Shown here: piece by piece, positions 24,651 to 36,700 of the stretch
How the letters are laid out: each line of letters begins with the position of its first letter
How positions within the stretch are numbered: position 1 is the first letter of the stretch
Assembly (NCBI RefSeq): GCF_022965805.1
Contig: NC_133101.1
Span: 1,612,001-1,676,000, forward strand
DNA: 64,000 bases
Direction: 5' to 3'
From: Primulina eburnea
Taxonomy: Eukaryota > Streptophyta > Magnoliopsida > Lamiales > Gesneriaceae
Translations under genes and position numbers: made by a program
Notes under the pieces: model-generated
What the model saw: the letters and a program-made list of their open reading frames with translations, nothing else
Told to the model about the DNA's origin: nothing
Database searches by the model: none

Positions 24651-27573
24651 AATTTTATCTTTAGTAGAAGATGAATCGTGCAAAGAAATTTAGAGTACGT
24701 TTTTATTTCAGTGTTAATATTGGATTTTTGTTTTCAGATAGTGAGTTTTTGGAAAGATATTTGGGAAATGAGGTGTATGTTTGGTTTTTTTTAGGTCATT
24801 TCAAGATATTAACAATTACTATCGACCATCGTTTGACAAGACTAGGTCCTGATGGGGAAAATGTTGAGATAGGTTTGAGATTTCCTTAAAACTGGTCCAA
24901 GGTTGAGTTAGCAACCGATAAAACTATTATTTAAAATTTTAAATTAATCAGTCTAGTAACTTTATGTTAAAAAGCGTAAATAACTCGAATTGATACAACA
25001 AATATTTTGACAAACCGATATACATAATATGAAACAAATAAAATATGTGCTGATTATGAAAAACAGATAAATAAAAACACAAATTTGTTTCTGAAAGTTC
25101 AAAAGCCGAATATCTTTACATCTCATCTTCCTCCGTTTCTGAAAAGTTCCACGAAAAAAGTTTAATTCACACAATAATGTTATACAAACTCATTCGAACT
25201 GAAATCACACTCTGAGTTAAAACTTATAGTCATCTCGATTAAATATTATTATAAGAACATAATGTGCGACCACTGCTAGTAAATTTAATTAGTCAAATAT
25301 CATCATATAAAATTGCAAAGTACAAAATAATAAATCAGGATGAAGTAACATAAGCTTGTTACCATTGGTCCTTAGAGCCGTCCAATTCTAAATAAATTAT
25401 AATTTTATCATGTTCTTCCTGCATCGCGTTCAAACTGGCAAAGATTTCCCCGGTTCAATATACAAAGAAAGATATGGGTTCTTGTCTACCCGAAAATATC
25501 TAAATAATATTCTCACATGGAGTAATTGAAAAACAATATATAGATCTTGATTCTGTATTAATATATATTATTATATTATTGCAATAAAATATTTTCCCAG
25601 GTATAATTTCTCAATTTATGCCCAAAAAATCTAAAGTATCCATGTTCAATTTACCGACCACTTTATCCATTCACTGGGTTTTTGAGTTCAATTGTCCATT
25701 TTGCGACACTTATCCTATAAGAAATTTTATAAAGTATATATAAAATAAATAATATAGCAGTGACCTAAAAAAGATAAGTAAAACAATTTGGGTCAGAGGA
25801 GAGTAGAATTAATGGGTTTAGTGTTGTGGGCCTCGATTTTAATGAAAGCATGCCCAAAGCTCGCATGGATTACACAACAGGTTAATGGGCTGGACTTTTG
25901 AGTGTATAAACTGGGTTACAGCCTACAAAATCAGAGTCCAAAATTTCCCCATGGGCGAGTTCATTAGGGTTAAAAATATAAAATCAATTCATAATTAATA
26001 AGTTTGAATTTGTATAGGAATTTCTCAAATTGAAATATAGATTAAGAGGCTTTTGACGACACCCATAGGTTATATACCACAAAAGAATGAATTTTTGTTT
26101 CACTAATGGTCAATGAGGCATCATATCCCTGTATTAGTAAATAAACACTGAGGTTGTGTTCGGATAAAATGATTTAGATTTGTGGGAGGGTCTCAAATCA
26201 AAATATTTGAAATGCATTGATTTCAAATTATTCGGTCAGATAATGGATTTGAAATCGAAACAAAAAATTACGTTTTTACGATATAAAAAGATTTCAGATC
26301 ACTCATTCTAATTTTGAATAAAATGGTCCTGATATTTTTTATATGTGAATTTAAAGCCAAATTCAATCAAATCCTCCATTATAATACAACCTAATTAAGA
26401 TTATTTATTTTGTGGTAAACGACGACAAAATTATGCAACAAAATTAAAAAAAAAAAACTTAAAAGAAAAAATTGTATTTTTAGTCATATATGTTTATTTG
26501 TTTGCGAATTTGGTCTGATATGTTGTCAAATTGAATTAATCATTTTTTAATCGAGATTAATGATTTAGCACCGAAACGACATTGCACACCTCGGTGTCAT
26601 GTTATATCTAATCATATCAACACCGCTTTAAAGTCACGTTAAAAAATGACTAAACAAAAAGATTGTCCATGGTAGTTATTTAAATCTATTCTTGTTTTCA
26701 TATAAGAACTACTAACTAAAATCACTCCCAAAATTCGATATGAAATATATATTGCATTAGGTTTGTTTCTTACTTTGTATCAAATAAAATAGGACGCATT
26801 TACATCCACACGAGGAAAACTAGTTTCATTGGCCGATGGAGAAGTGGTAGACAATGCATCAAGTGACCGAATCATGGGAACATTTCACAGCTACTTTTGA
26901 AAAAATCAACAATTTCTAGTTCGCTTGACGTGAGCAAGAGAGACGTGTTACGTGCTCCCATTTTTTACTCTCACAAAAGGGATAATTTTCTGTTGCAAAA
27001 GATACGCATTGCAGATCGGTTGAATGGGTCAAAAATCCCTTTTTTTCATGTTTTTATACGCATGTTTATTTTATTCTATAGAACCACCACTAATCCCTTA
27101 CTCCCGGTTAACTTTCATATGTTTCGAGTTGCCTCGCCACATCTCCTTTACAGAGAGAAATTACATTTTCGGTCTTATAATTTGTACGTATTTCATTTTT
27201 GGTTTGATTATCGGTCATTTCACGGTTTTAATCAACTAACAAACACTTTTTTTGTCACATTTTCATGTGATACGACATTTTTCCTATACCACTTTAGCAC
27301 CCAGATAAAAGGATTAAAACCGGAAAAAAATTGCAAAGAATGTCAATCGACTAACAACACAATAAATGTAAAGCATACAAGTTTCAAAACCATAAGTATA
27401 ATTTCCCCTCCTATAAATCTATTTTCACAAGTTTGACTGGCCCTTCAAACAAACTATAAATTTATTCATGGTATATGTGATGCATCAAATCTAAATTTTG
27501 AATTTTGTGAATCCACCTAATTACATCACTAGCTACTTGGTTAATTTAATTATGGACCAAAGAAAAGTATTTT
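24651..27573. other. AT-rich intergenic
   Basis: No gene is supported. The 179-codon open frame at 26897-27436 begins with TTG, has no family motif and overlaps repeat-like DNA, so it is not called. Confidence 0.5.
26460..26665. repeat. possible dispersed repeat copy (family D)
   Basis: TTTTTAGTCATATATG, then TTTGGTCTGATATG, a CATTGCACACCTCGGTGTCA segment, then AAAAAATGACTAAAC follow in the usual order of the family. Confidence 0.35.
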
Positions 27574-27755
27574 GAGTGGGTCTCATGTGAGACCGTCTCA
27601 CGGATCTTAATCTGTGAGACGGGTCAACCCTACCTATATTCACAATAAAAAGTAATACTCTTAGCATAAAAAGTAATACCTTTTTATGGATGATCCAAAT
27701 AAGAGATTCGTCTCACAAATATAACCCGTGAGACCGTCTCACACAAGTTTTTGCC
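27574..27755. mobile_element. MITE copy 2 (full length, perfect 9-bp TSD)
   Basis: A 182-bp element with ends GAGTGGGTCTCATGTGAGAC and, read inward from the right, GGCAAAAACTTGTGTGAGAC. It is flanked by the perfect 9-bp duplication AAGTATTTT (27565-27573 and 27756-27764). Both halves contain GTGAGAC..GTCTCAC palindromes. There is no coding capacity. Confidence 0.95.
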
Positions 27756-28477
27756 AAGTATTTTAATACTAATCTTGATTTTACTACTTCTCATTGTCAT
27801 GATTTACACAATTATCCACCTCAAGGTTATCCACCTCAAGGTATACGGAGTTTACACAGAATAGTAAATGTGAATTATTTGTACAGCCTAATCATGTAAC
27901 GAATCGATTAATATATTGATTGTGCAGGCAGAAAAATCTAAAAATAAGATAGAAATTCAAAATATTTTTATTAAAATTCATCCGTTTCTATAATAATTAT
28001 AATTAAAACTATAAATCCATAATTACAGTACGAGAAAAGTCATTTAGGAGCAAGATCGTGCCTATTAGGAGGCAAATAAGTCCAATGACTCAGACTCATC
28101 TCTTTTTGAGGGCCTAAATTTTTTTTTAAAAAAAATTTATTATATATAATACTAGTTATTAGATAGCCCAAAACCAAGTATTTATTAAATGGAACTTGCT
28201 TAGTTTGTTATCGATTTATTCCTCAATCTTCCCCAATATTCATCTGCAGACAAGCTTTAATCGACTACAGTCGTTGCGTCGTCTCTAGGTTTGATTGAAA
28301 GACCCGTGAGGAGCTGTAAGTCTATTTCTTGTATTTTCTTTGTTCGAGCTTCTAATTTTTTATTGTAGTTTTTTACTTTCTTCGGGGCTTTATGTTGTAT
28401 CTATAATCTACGCTTTTTGACTGAAATTTTGGTGGATGTAATGTTTATCCGGCTTTCAAATGCACATATTGCTACTA
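27756..28477. other. intergenic, possible left part of a hAT relic
   Basis: No gene is seen. TTGAGGGCCTAAAT near 28098 mirrors TTTAGGAGGCCCTCAA near 28855 and could be the eroded ends of an element enclosing the transposase relic at 28478-28692. Confidence 0.3.
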
Positions 28478-28692
28478 AAATCTTGTTGACTGTCTCGGTC
28501 ACAGTAGCAAGTGCAGAGCGAAGTTTCTCAAAGAAAAGCTCATCAAAACTTTTCTCCGATCAACCATGTCACGAGAAAGATTGAATGGATTGGCTATGTT
28601 TTCGATTGAGAAAGAAATTACTGAACAACTTGATTGTACAGACTTGATTAGTATTTTTAGCACTAAAACTGTTAGGCAGATTTTTTTTAACG
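28478..28692 (+). pseudogene. hAT-type transposase C-terminal relic
   Basis: The translation reads ILLTVSVTVASAERSFS, then after a one-codon frame slip KLIKTFLRSTMSRERLNGLA and MFSIEKEITEQLDCTDLI, then SIFSTKTVRQIFF. This is the hAT C-terminal dimerisation region found in plant TTF-type zinc-finger/hAT proteins. The N-terminal two thirds are absent, so it is a fragment of a dead element. Confidence 0.85.
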
Positions 28693-30532
28693 ATCAATAT
28701 TTTTATTCTTTTAGTTTTTTATATTGTCTTTGACGTATTGATTTAATTTGAAAAATTGCTATGGAATGAAAAAAAATATGAACACACATTATGATTCGGA
28801 GATCTCTTTTTAAAAGTTAGACTCATGCCCAAATATTATTAGGATCGGTCATGTTTAGGAGGCCCTCAATTGAACGATGGGACTTACTCAAAAAACCGAC
28901 AGCGACGAGTTTTTCTTGTTGGCTTATTTTTATCCAAAAAGCATTAATTTTTTCGTTCAAATCCAATACATATCACCGAAAAATCATTATTTTATGTTTA
29001 TTCCTATACCGTAAAAAAAAACTTGGTTAGATGGTACTCGAGAACGGAGTCAGAAAATAGAGATTGGAGCATACAAATAATATTTAAATAATTTTAAGAT
29101 GACAAAAGCAAGCATTAAGAGAGAAAAGTGAAATATCATTATTTTTAAACCCTAATCAATAAAATTTATAAATTTAAATGAACGCAAATTGCACCCATCC
29201 GCCTTCTTCAACTCCGGTACTGATGGTACAGGCAGATTCATTTCAAAATAGCTAAATACCAAAAATCTAAATTTCCTAAACCTAAAATGTAAATCTTGAC
29301 CATCAAATTTGTACGTGCGGCCATATATTTTGTATGTCCCCCACTAGACCTGACAATAAAATGCATGAAAGCTTTAGCTCGTACGTGTATAATATGCAGT
29401 GAATTTTCAACTTTTTAGAGAGTAATAGGTGGTGATGATGAGCTACTCATTATTTGTTACTTTCAAAGGGAAATGGGGGACCGAATCCTTTTTTCACAGT
29501 ACTTAAACAGCGTGAGATAAAATAAAAAAGATGGCGCCAGTTTAGAATGCTTTATTTACTAAATCCTAACAAGTTGTGGCCAAAACGTCAAACCACTTTT
29601 TCTTACTTTAATATTGTTTTCCTTCATTGATTTTCACGGTGGCTTTTAGTTGGATTAAACTTTCTGAAAGGACACTACCATTCTTTGGACGTTGGAACGG
29701 TAAGATTTGGAGCAATTTAATATAAGGAAAAGTTGTATATTTTTCCTCTTAATCGGAACACGTAAGCTTATTGATTTCACATCGATGTTAAATCAGAAAA
29801 ATGAATAAAATTGTCTAAAAACAAATATATTGGACTAAAACTAAAATACAACAATATAAATAATCAAAATCGCAAAAAGATAAACATATTGGACCAAATA
29901 AACAGTAAAATTTTCTGATATAATAATTTTTATATGAATTAATTTTTTTAAATGGTTGGATTTTTTTGTCTTGTTGATAAGTGAGTAAGACCTTTGATCA
30001 TGGGACAAATTCATACATTGTATGTTGAAACACAATCTTTACTGCAAATTTTGAGTACCCCATTGTGGTACATTTTACCTAGTCTTAACTTTACCAAGAT
30101 CAAAATCGATTCCATGTTAGAGATTTATTCCTTTACATTTAAAGTTAAATAATTGTGAACCAAACAAAAGGCGCTGAAAAGTAGAGAGCATTGAAAACCG
30201 AAGAACACATTATTCATGTCAGTAAAACTATCATTATAGTTGTCATCTCCCCGAGATTCCCAGTTTCAGCAGCAACAAAGAGTTCCGTCCAGAGAAAAGA
30301 TGTCAAAAGAACACCATAAAATAACTTTTAATATGCTATTCGCCATGAAATTAAAAACCCAAGATTTTAAATAATAAATAAATAAAAATAGCATCTCACT
30401 TGATGAAAGTGATAGTACATGCATCAACAAGGTTATAGTTCCTTTTCCAACAGACTACACCTGAATTTCCCACAAGGTAACCAGGAATATTAATCAAGAA
30501 AATAGGCTTTTTATATATATATATGTATATAA
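28693..30532. other. AT-rich intergenic and MYB 3' side
   Basis: No gene is recognised. The last few hundred bases probably contain the 3' untranslated region of the minus-strand MYB gene. Confidence 0.45.
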
Positions 30533-31762
30533 TTACTGTAAGTAACCTAAGAACCTTGGATCATCAAAAAATGTCCAATCTTGTTGAGTTTTTTGGTGGA
30601 GAGCTTCAGAGTTTGAGAATGTACTGTTACAAGGGTACAATAGAGGATTTATATCTGACCCCCAGCTTGTGTTGTTGCTCGTTTCCACTGCAGATAAGCT
30701 GTTAAATCCACCTAATTCTTGCGGCATGCCTTGCATTATCTCCTGAATCTCTGTTGTTATCCTGTCGAATTCTTGAGAATGATTCTTTGCTGCACCATTT
30801 ATGGCAAGCGGATCGCATTCAAGCCTGATCATCGAGTTCTTGCTCAGTGGCGGCGGGTTTCCACCGCAAGAAAATTCGGGAACATAGCGATAGTTTTCAT
30901 TGTTTTCCGGGTTTTTGTTGCTGTTGTTGGAAAGTGGGTCGTAATCATAATGAAATATTAATCCTTCGACCTGAGACAAGAGAATGTCGTTAGTTTGCTC
31001 TCTGATCAGACGAGATTCTTGGACCCCGTAGCCCACCAACAAGGGCGGAGCCACCTGCAGCTGTGGCGGTTGAGGACACATGCTGAATAATTGATTGCTC
31101 AGAAAATCTTCATCCCTTTTCTTGGTATCCTTTCGAGCTTGCTGGTGTTCCCTTCTCTGTTTGCCTAACAGCTTCTTCTTCAACCTCGTGTTCCAGTAAT
31201 TCTTTATGTCATTATCTGTTCTTCCAGGCAATTGTGCAGCTATTATAGACCATCTATAGAATCCACACACATTAGAAAATATCTCCATAAAAACACAAGA
31301 TACTGAAATATTTAATAAGGTTAAAGTCGTTAACTCGATCGTTTTGATCTATACGAAATCTATATAAAAATTCATCTATATATCTGAAATTATTAAGTTT
31401 AATTAGCTTAATCACCTGCTCCCAATACTAACATAGAGGCTGCAAATCAAGTTATCTTCTTCCTCAGTGAAACCTCCATGCTTGATGTTCGGCCGAAGAT
31501 AATTCAACCACCGAAGCCGACAACTCTTCCCACATCTCTTAAGACCTTAACAAAAACAACATAAAATCATGATAAAAATCCCATTACAACAACTGTACAT
31601 AACTCCAAACCACCTGTGATAATTACCTATTTTCTGAGGTAGAGCGATCCAATTTCCTCCAGTTCCATATTTTTCAATATAAGATTTCAGCTTCGCATCT
31701 TCTTCAGTAGACCAAGGACCTTTCTTTACATTAGCTTTGTCACAGCATGGAGCTCTCCCCAT
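30533..31762 (-). CDS. R2R3-MYB transcription factor, RAX/MYB36/68/84 group
   Basis: Nuclear DNA-binding regulator. Three exons (31627-31762, 31416-31545, 30533-31253) join in phase to 328 codons. R2 has Trp17, Trp38 and Trp58. R3 has Phe71 in place of the first Trp, then Trp90 and Trp109, the standard plant pattern. The N-terminus [17 protein letters not shown] and the [20 protein letters not shown] and [19 protein letters not shown] segments match subgroup 14 (RAX1-3, MYB36, MYB68, MYB84, tomato Blind). Members control axillary meristem formation or root endodermis and Casparian strip differentiation. The variable C-terminus is Asn/Ser-rich with a likely acidic end ([13 protein letters not shown]), and I cannot assign the exact orthologue. 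Both introns sit at the conserved positions, at Gly46 and Arg89. The start is fixed by the family N-terminus. Confidence 0.95.
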
Positions 31763-31854
31763 TTTTTCACAGAACTTAGAAGAAAAGGGAAATTAATATG
31801 AAAAAAGAAAAAAAAATTGTATTGTTTTCTTTTTGCTGTTACCTGCAACAGGTT

Positions 31855-31863
31855 CTATATATA
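31855..31863 (-). promoter_or_regulatory. possible TATA box of MYB gene
   Basis: Minus-strand TATATATAG lies about 95 bp upstream of the MYB start codon. TA-rich words are common in this window, so this is supported mainly by position. Confidence 0.35.
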
Positions 31864-33037
31864 TGTGTGTTATTGTGTATGCTGTGGGTTGCAGTAGGTT
31901 GGAAGAGAGGGTGGAGATTATAATAGCTGGAGATGGAGGAGGGGGAACAGTATGGAATGATTAGAGGGATTTCAAAAAAGTGGTGTGGAAAAAAGGGAGA
32001 CCTCTTTATGTAAATATTAAATTAATGGAGGAATTTGAATGCCAGAGCTGTAGACTAAGTTTTTCTCATTGTCCTTAATTCTCAGTCCAGAATCTAAATT
32101 TTATACAATATAATGTGATTAGTGATTATCCTCACTTTTACTTTATTATATATTGTAAGATGAGTATGCTTAAGTTATTATAATTTTCACTGAAAATTAT
32201 TTTAAAGATTATTTTAGTGGTTTTTTTTAAAGTGTACGTAAAAGATAGTATTCCTTCATTGATTATTGCTTGTTTTTGTCGATGGCTCATTGTTAATGTG
32301 GCTTGAGCCCTTGTTACAATTTGGGACGAGATTTCGGATTATTGACCCAATAATTAAAACAAACTCTTCTTTGGATATATATAATTTTGCTATGATTCAT
32401 ACCGACAAGATGTTCATATATGTTGCTCAGTAACTGGGAGAAGACGTTCATATGTGTGCTCACTAAACAGGAGAAGATGTTCACATTCAATATGTGGATG
32501 TCATATCAACGACAGCGGATATATCTATATGAACATCGTTGATATTTTGTTGGATTTTAAGATACAACTGTGTAAGGTGGTGGATTCATTTTTTTTTCTT
32601 ATTTCATCTCTTTAATTTTAACTTAGTTATGACTTAAAAATTAAATAAAGAACCGACAGCAAAAACCAAGATGTGACGGTGGGCATACTTTTTTCAACAT
32701 TGAGGAATGTTTATTTTGAGTTGTTTTGGCATTTAAAATAAGTATTATATGTTTAACGTTTGACTTAAATGATATCAAAATAGTTGTAACCATCTGATAC
32801 GTGTTTTTGACAAGGAAAAACCAATAGACTAGTCTCGTTAAAATTTGTTGCGGCAGAAAATAATGACGTTACATCCAAAATTGGTGATATGACCTCGAAC
32901 GTTGTTGATGTGTCATCAGACACATCTTGTACTAAAAATATGAATTAATAAACTTTATCAAAAATTTAAATGTACAAGTTACAAAACCAAAAATTAAATT
33001 TTACACGTTGGATACTTGAAAAGTGCAAATTCGATGA

Positions 33038-33038
<1 letters not shown>
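31864..33038. other. MYB upstream region, AT-rich
   Basis: Likely MYB promoter to about 32.1 kb, then unassigned AT-rich sequence. Near-duplicate segments containing GAGAAGA and TTCATAT/TTCACAT occur at about 32440 and 32470. No gene is seen. Confidence 0.45.

Positions 33039-33093
<55 letters not shown>
33039..33093. repeat. (TAA)n microsatellite
   Basis: About 18 uninterrupted trinucleotide units. Confidence 0.95.
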
Positions 33094-33096
<3 letters not shown>

Positions 33097-33259
33097 CATG
33101 TAAGTAACATAATCAAAAATATAATTTTTTTTATTTATATCATACATGTATAAACGATTAGAGTTTTGATATATTACAATCTATTTTGTATATCCAATAT
33201 GCGAGTGTCACATCATCGATGTTTACACAAGTGTACATGGTATGTGTACATTATATCAA

Positions 33260-33264
<5 letters not shown>

Positions 33265-33351
<87 letters not shown>
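33265..33351. repeat. (TA)n microsatellite
   Basis: About 43 uninterrupted TA units. Open frames across it are artefacts of the Tyr-Ile reading of TA repeats. Confidence 0.95.
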
Positions 33352-33355
<4 letters not shown>

Positions 33356-33559
33356 TAATTCGCAGTGGAATCCGACCTTTAATGACTCCCTCAAAAAGCT
33401 ATTCCATGCTAAACTAATCTACAACCACATCAAACAAACTACAATAATGTCCATAAAGGATTAATTTAAAGTTGAGCACATTATATTAATTTCATGACTA
33501 TTTATCAACTTCTCAGACAAAAATTGTCTGGATTAAATCATTATTGCATTATACATGAG

Positions 33560-33718
33560 GAGTGAGTCTCATGTGAGACCGATGTGTCAACCGTATCCAT
33601 ATTTAAAATAAAAAGTAATACTTTTAGCATAAAAAGTAATACTTTTTCATGGGTGACCCAAATAAGAGATCCGTCTCACAAATACGACCCGTGAGACCGT
33701 CTCACACAAGTTTTTGTC
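33560..33718. mobile_element. MITE copy 3 (internal deletion)
   Basis: A 159-bp copy flanked by ATACATGAG (33551-33559) and ATACACGAG (33719-33727), 8 of 9 matching. It has lost about 25 bp just inside the left palindrome, so the left GTCTCAC partner sequence is missing while the right one is intact. Confidence 0.9.
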
Positions 33719-36700
33719 ATACACGAGTGTGATTTACGCGTAGAGGATACGTATAATTCTCTAAAATTAGACTGATTAATTACTCAATCAATAGGCAGAG
33801 TTCAAGGTGTCACTTCTCCAGACAAAAAAATTTGGGAAACAAATGATGTCATCTTTATATAGCGATTAATACTTAATAGGCACCTTGAAAATATTCATAT
33901 AAATTGAAATAAATTAATTAAAAATATAAGCGAGGCAAGTTCTCTCCTTCACTTCTCCGTTACCGAAAATTATGAAACAGAAACAAATAATAAAGTGATA
34001 ATTATTGTTACGACAAAGATCTTGAAAGTTGGCGGAATTGATTTAAATCGAATACATTTGAAATAGAAGGAATAATTTTTTATGAGACAAGTAGTATATA
34101 TTGTTCGAAATATTTTGGTGACTCGTATAATTAATTAAATTGTACATAAAGAATTCAAAAGGTGGTCTATTTATATTTTATGGCTTTCCAAAATATCAAA
34201 ATAAATTGGTATATATGCTTGTGTAGAAAATAAAAACCCCATCCAATTAAGTCTTATGTGAAAAACTGCTCAAGTTATATAAATGGTTATTGTCTCTAAG
34301 GCACAAAAAATAAAATAGAATATTTACATATTCTAGACTTCTCTATTGTTCTCATCTCAGGAAAAAATAAGGTGGTCGATTCTCTTTTGCATTCGAAGAT
34401 CCATAAATCTCTAACATATCTATATTTACTAGTATAAACTAAGAAGAAAAAAATAAGTTTTATTTTTATATACACTAGTATAAACTAGAAAAAAAAGTAT
34501 TATTCAGTACTATACAATAACAATAAATTACTTTTAAATAAATAATAAAATTACTAATTTAATATGTTTTATGTTAATTCTATTGGTTATGACAGGTAGA
34601 TAGGGTGTTTTCAATTAAATGAGTGGTGATTGGATGAATGATAGCTAATTGTCTATGGAGAGAGAAAAATATTTTTAATATTTGATAATGAAGCTATTGT
34701 ACAAAAATTTCAAAATATAAAGACTTAAAAAGACCAATTCTAAGATAATTATTTTGGAGTGTTTAATGATTACTTGATTAAAAGATTTATACATTTTTTT
34801 ATTAGTTATTGTGTATTGTTGCCTATAGTATATCAAGATGTTAGCTCCGCTCTTTCAAAAATATGATTAATGTATAGAACTTTATAACTTCAAAATATAT
34901 CATCAAAAATTTAGAAATTATGGTCATTGTAAAAAAAATTAAAATTAATATATTTGTTTTTGTTTTATTAGTTTGAATAGTCTAACCATATTATTTTTAC
35001 AATTTTAAGATTTATGATAATAAAATAGGTGTCATAGTGATGGTAAGAATATTATTCTGCCAAGATATCACACTAATAAATATTTTATATTTAGACTGCA
35101 ACACTATATATATACATATGAAACATAAAATAAACTCAATTATATTAGTATAAAAGAACACAAGCAAAAAAAATCTGAACTTTATCGAGATATCATAAAT
35201 TGATTTAATGGTTGAAAAATAAAAAATTCTGAGAGTGAGATGATATTTTTTCTACTCATATCATCCTTATATGTTTCACACATGCAATTATGACATATCT
35301 TCTAATATGTGTACGTGTGGGTGTGGGTATAGGTATGTGTGTGTGTATTCTTGTCTTATTTAATGTTTGATATTGAAAAAAATTATATTATCATATGTAC
35401 ATTCATTAATACACAAAATTACTTTTATCCAATCTTATCCAAATTTAATATCATCACCCCTTGTCTAAGAACTACTATAAAAATCTTACAAAAAGTAATC
35501 TTTGAAATTCTTTAATTTTAATATAATCTCTAAGTATTTTCACATTTTTATTTAGAAAATGAGGTGAAAATTATAAATATGAAAATTGCTGCTCAATCTG
35601 TAATTATAATATGGCAAAAAAAAAAAAACACACACAAGCGCATTCCTAGCTTCATATATAGTTGTCGTTCATCCAAAAGGTTTTATGGAACAACGAAAAG
35701 ATTAATCGATGGATGACAGAAAAAAAAAAAAACAAACTTTGTTTTTTCAATTTTCAATTATGACAAATTTCAGGATGCATGGACTTTTTTTGGCAACTTA
35801 AAATCTCAATTTATTTAATGATAAAAACATACTTACCGTACCATAGTAGAAAGTTTTATTTTAAGGTGTAGTGTTGAATGGGTTCTTACGTACGTTTGGT
35901 CCAAGGATGCCACGCTAACCATTATTGACTTAGAAAGTTGGTTGATTGAAGTTAGTGAAAACTGTAATACTGGTCATATTTGTATATAGAGTATTGTTGC
36001 TTTCCGATCTCTAGAAATGTAGCTTTTGATTAAAAAAAAAATGACAAATTTGTTTCTTGAAGTTGGATTTTTTGATATTTGGATCGTCGAATTAGTCAAC
36101 TTTTGGGTTTAGCGTAATCAACCGGTTTACTTTGGCACATTCTTTCTAATTTGTGTCCGAATGGTGACATGGTTTTAGACCTAACATGAAATCAAGCAAT
36201 GTTGATGCAGTGTCTGTCATAGGTTACTAATATTTACATGTCCAGCTAAAATTGTAAGCTTAAATATGTGCAAAAAAAAAAAAAATCAATGTATCAAATT
36301 GAGTTTTTTTCCGCTTCAATAATCAAAAGACTTGATTAAAAAAAATTAATATCTTAGGAGAAAAATCAAGCAAAGGATACGTATATGATCACCCCTAAAC
36401 TGAATATGCACCAAATTATCATGTCATGATTCATCCCACAAAAATTCAACTTTCTTTATCTTTCTGTTTTATTTGATTTTATATATATCATTTACGTACG
36501 TAGCCAAAAGAAAACTGCAGGCATTGTCCTTCCACCATCTCTTCTTAGTTTTTTTATACATATATTCATAGTTGTTTCCCTACAAAGGAAAATTAATCAG
36601 AAGAAAACCGATCAAAATTGGTGGAGAGTGGGCCTATACCAGTTGACTGCTTCCTCTTCCTTGTTGAAAATTTATTAGGGTTTTCATTGTTTTTTCTGCA

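Noticed and set aside
26897..27436. 179-codon open frame on the plus strand
   Set aside because: It starts with TTG, is Phe-rich from AT-rich DNA, has no domain or codon bias like the real genes, and overlaps repeat-like sequence.
33166..33464. Two overlapping frames rich in Tyr-Ile
   Set aside because: They are produced by reading the (TA)n microsatellite and have no independent coding evidence.
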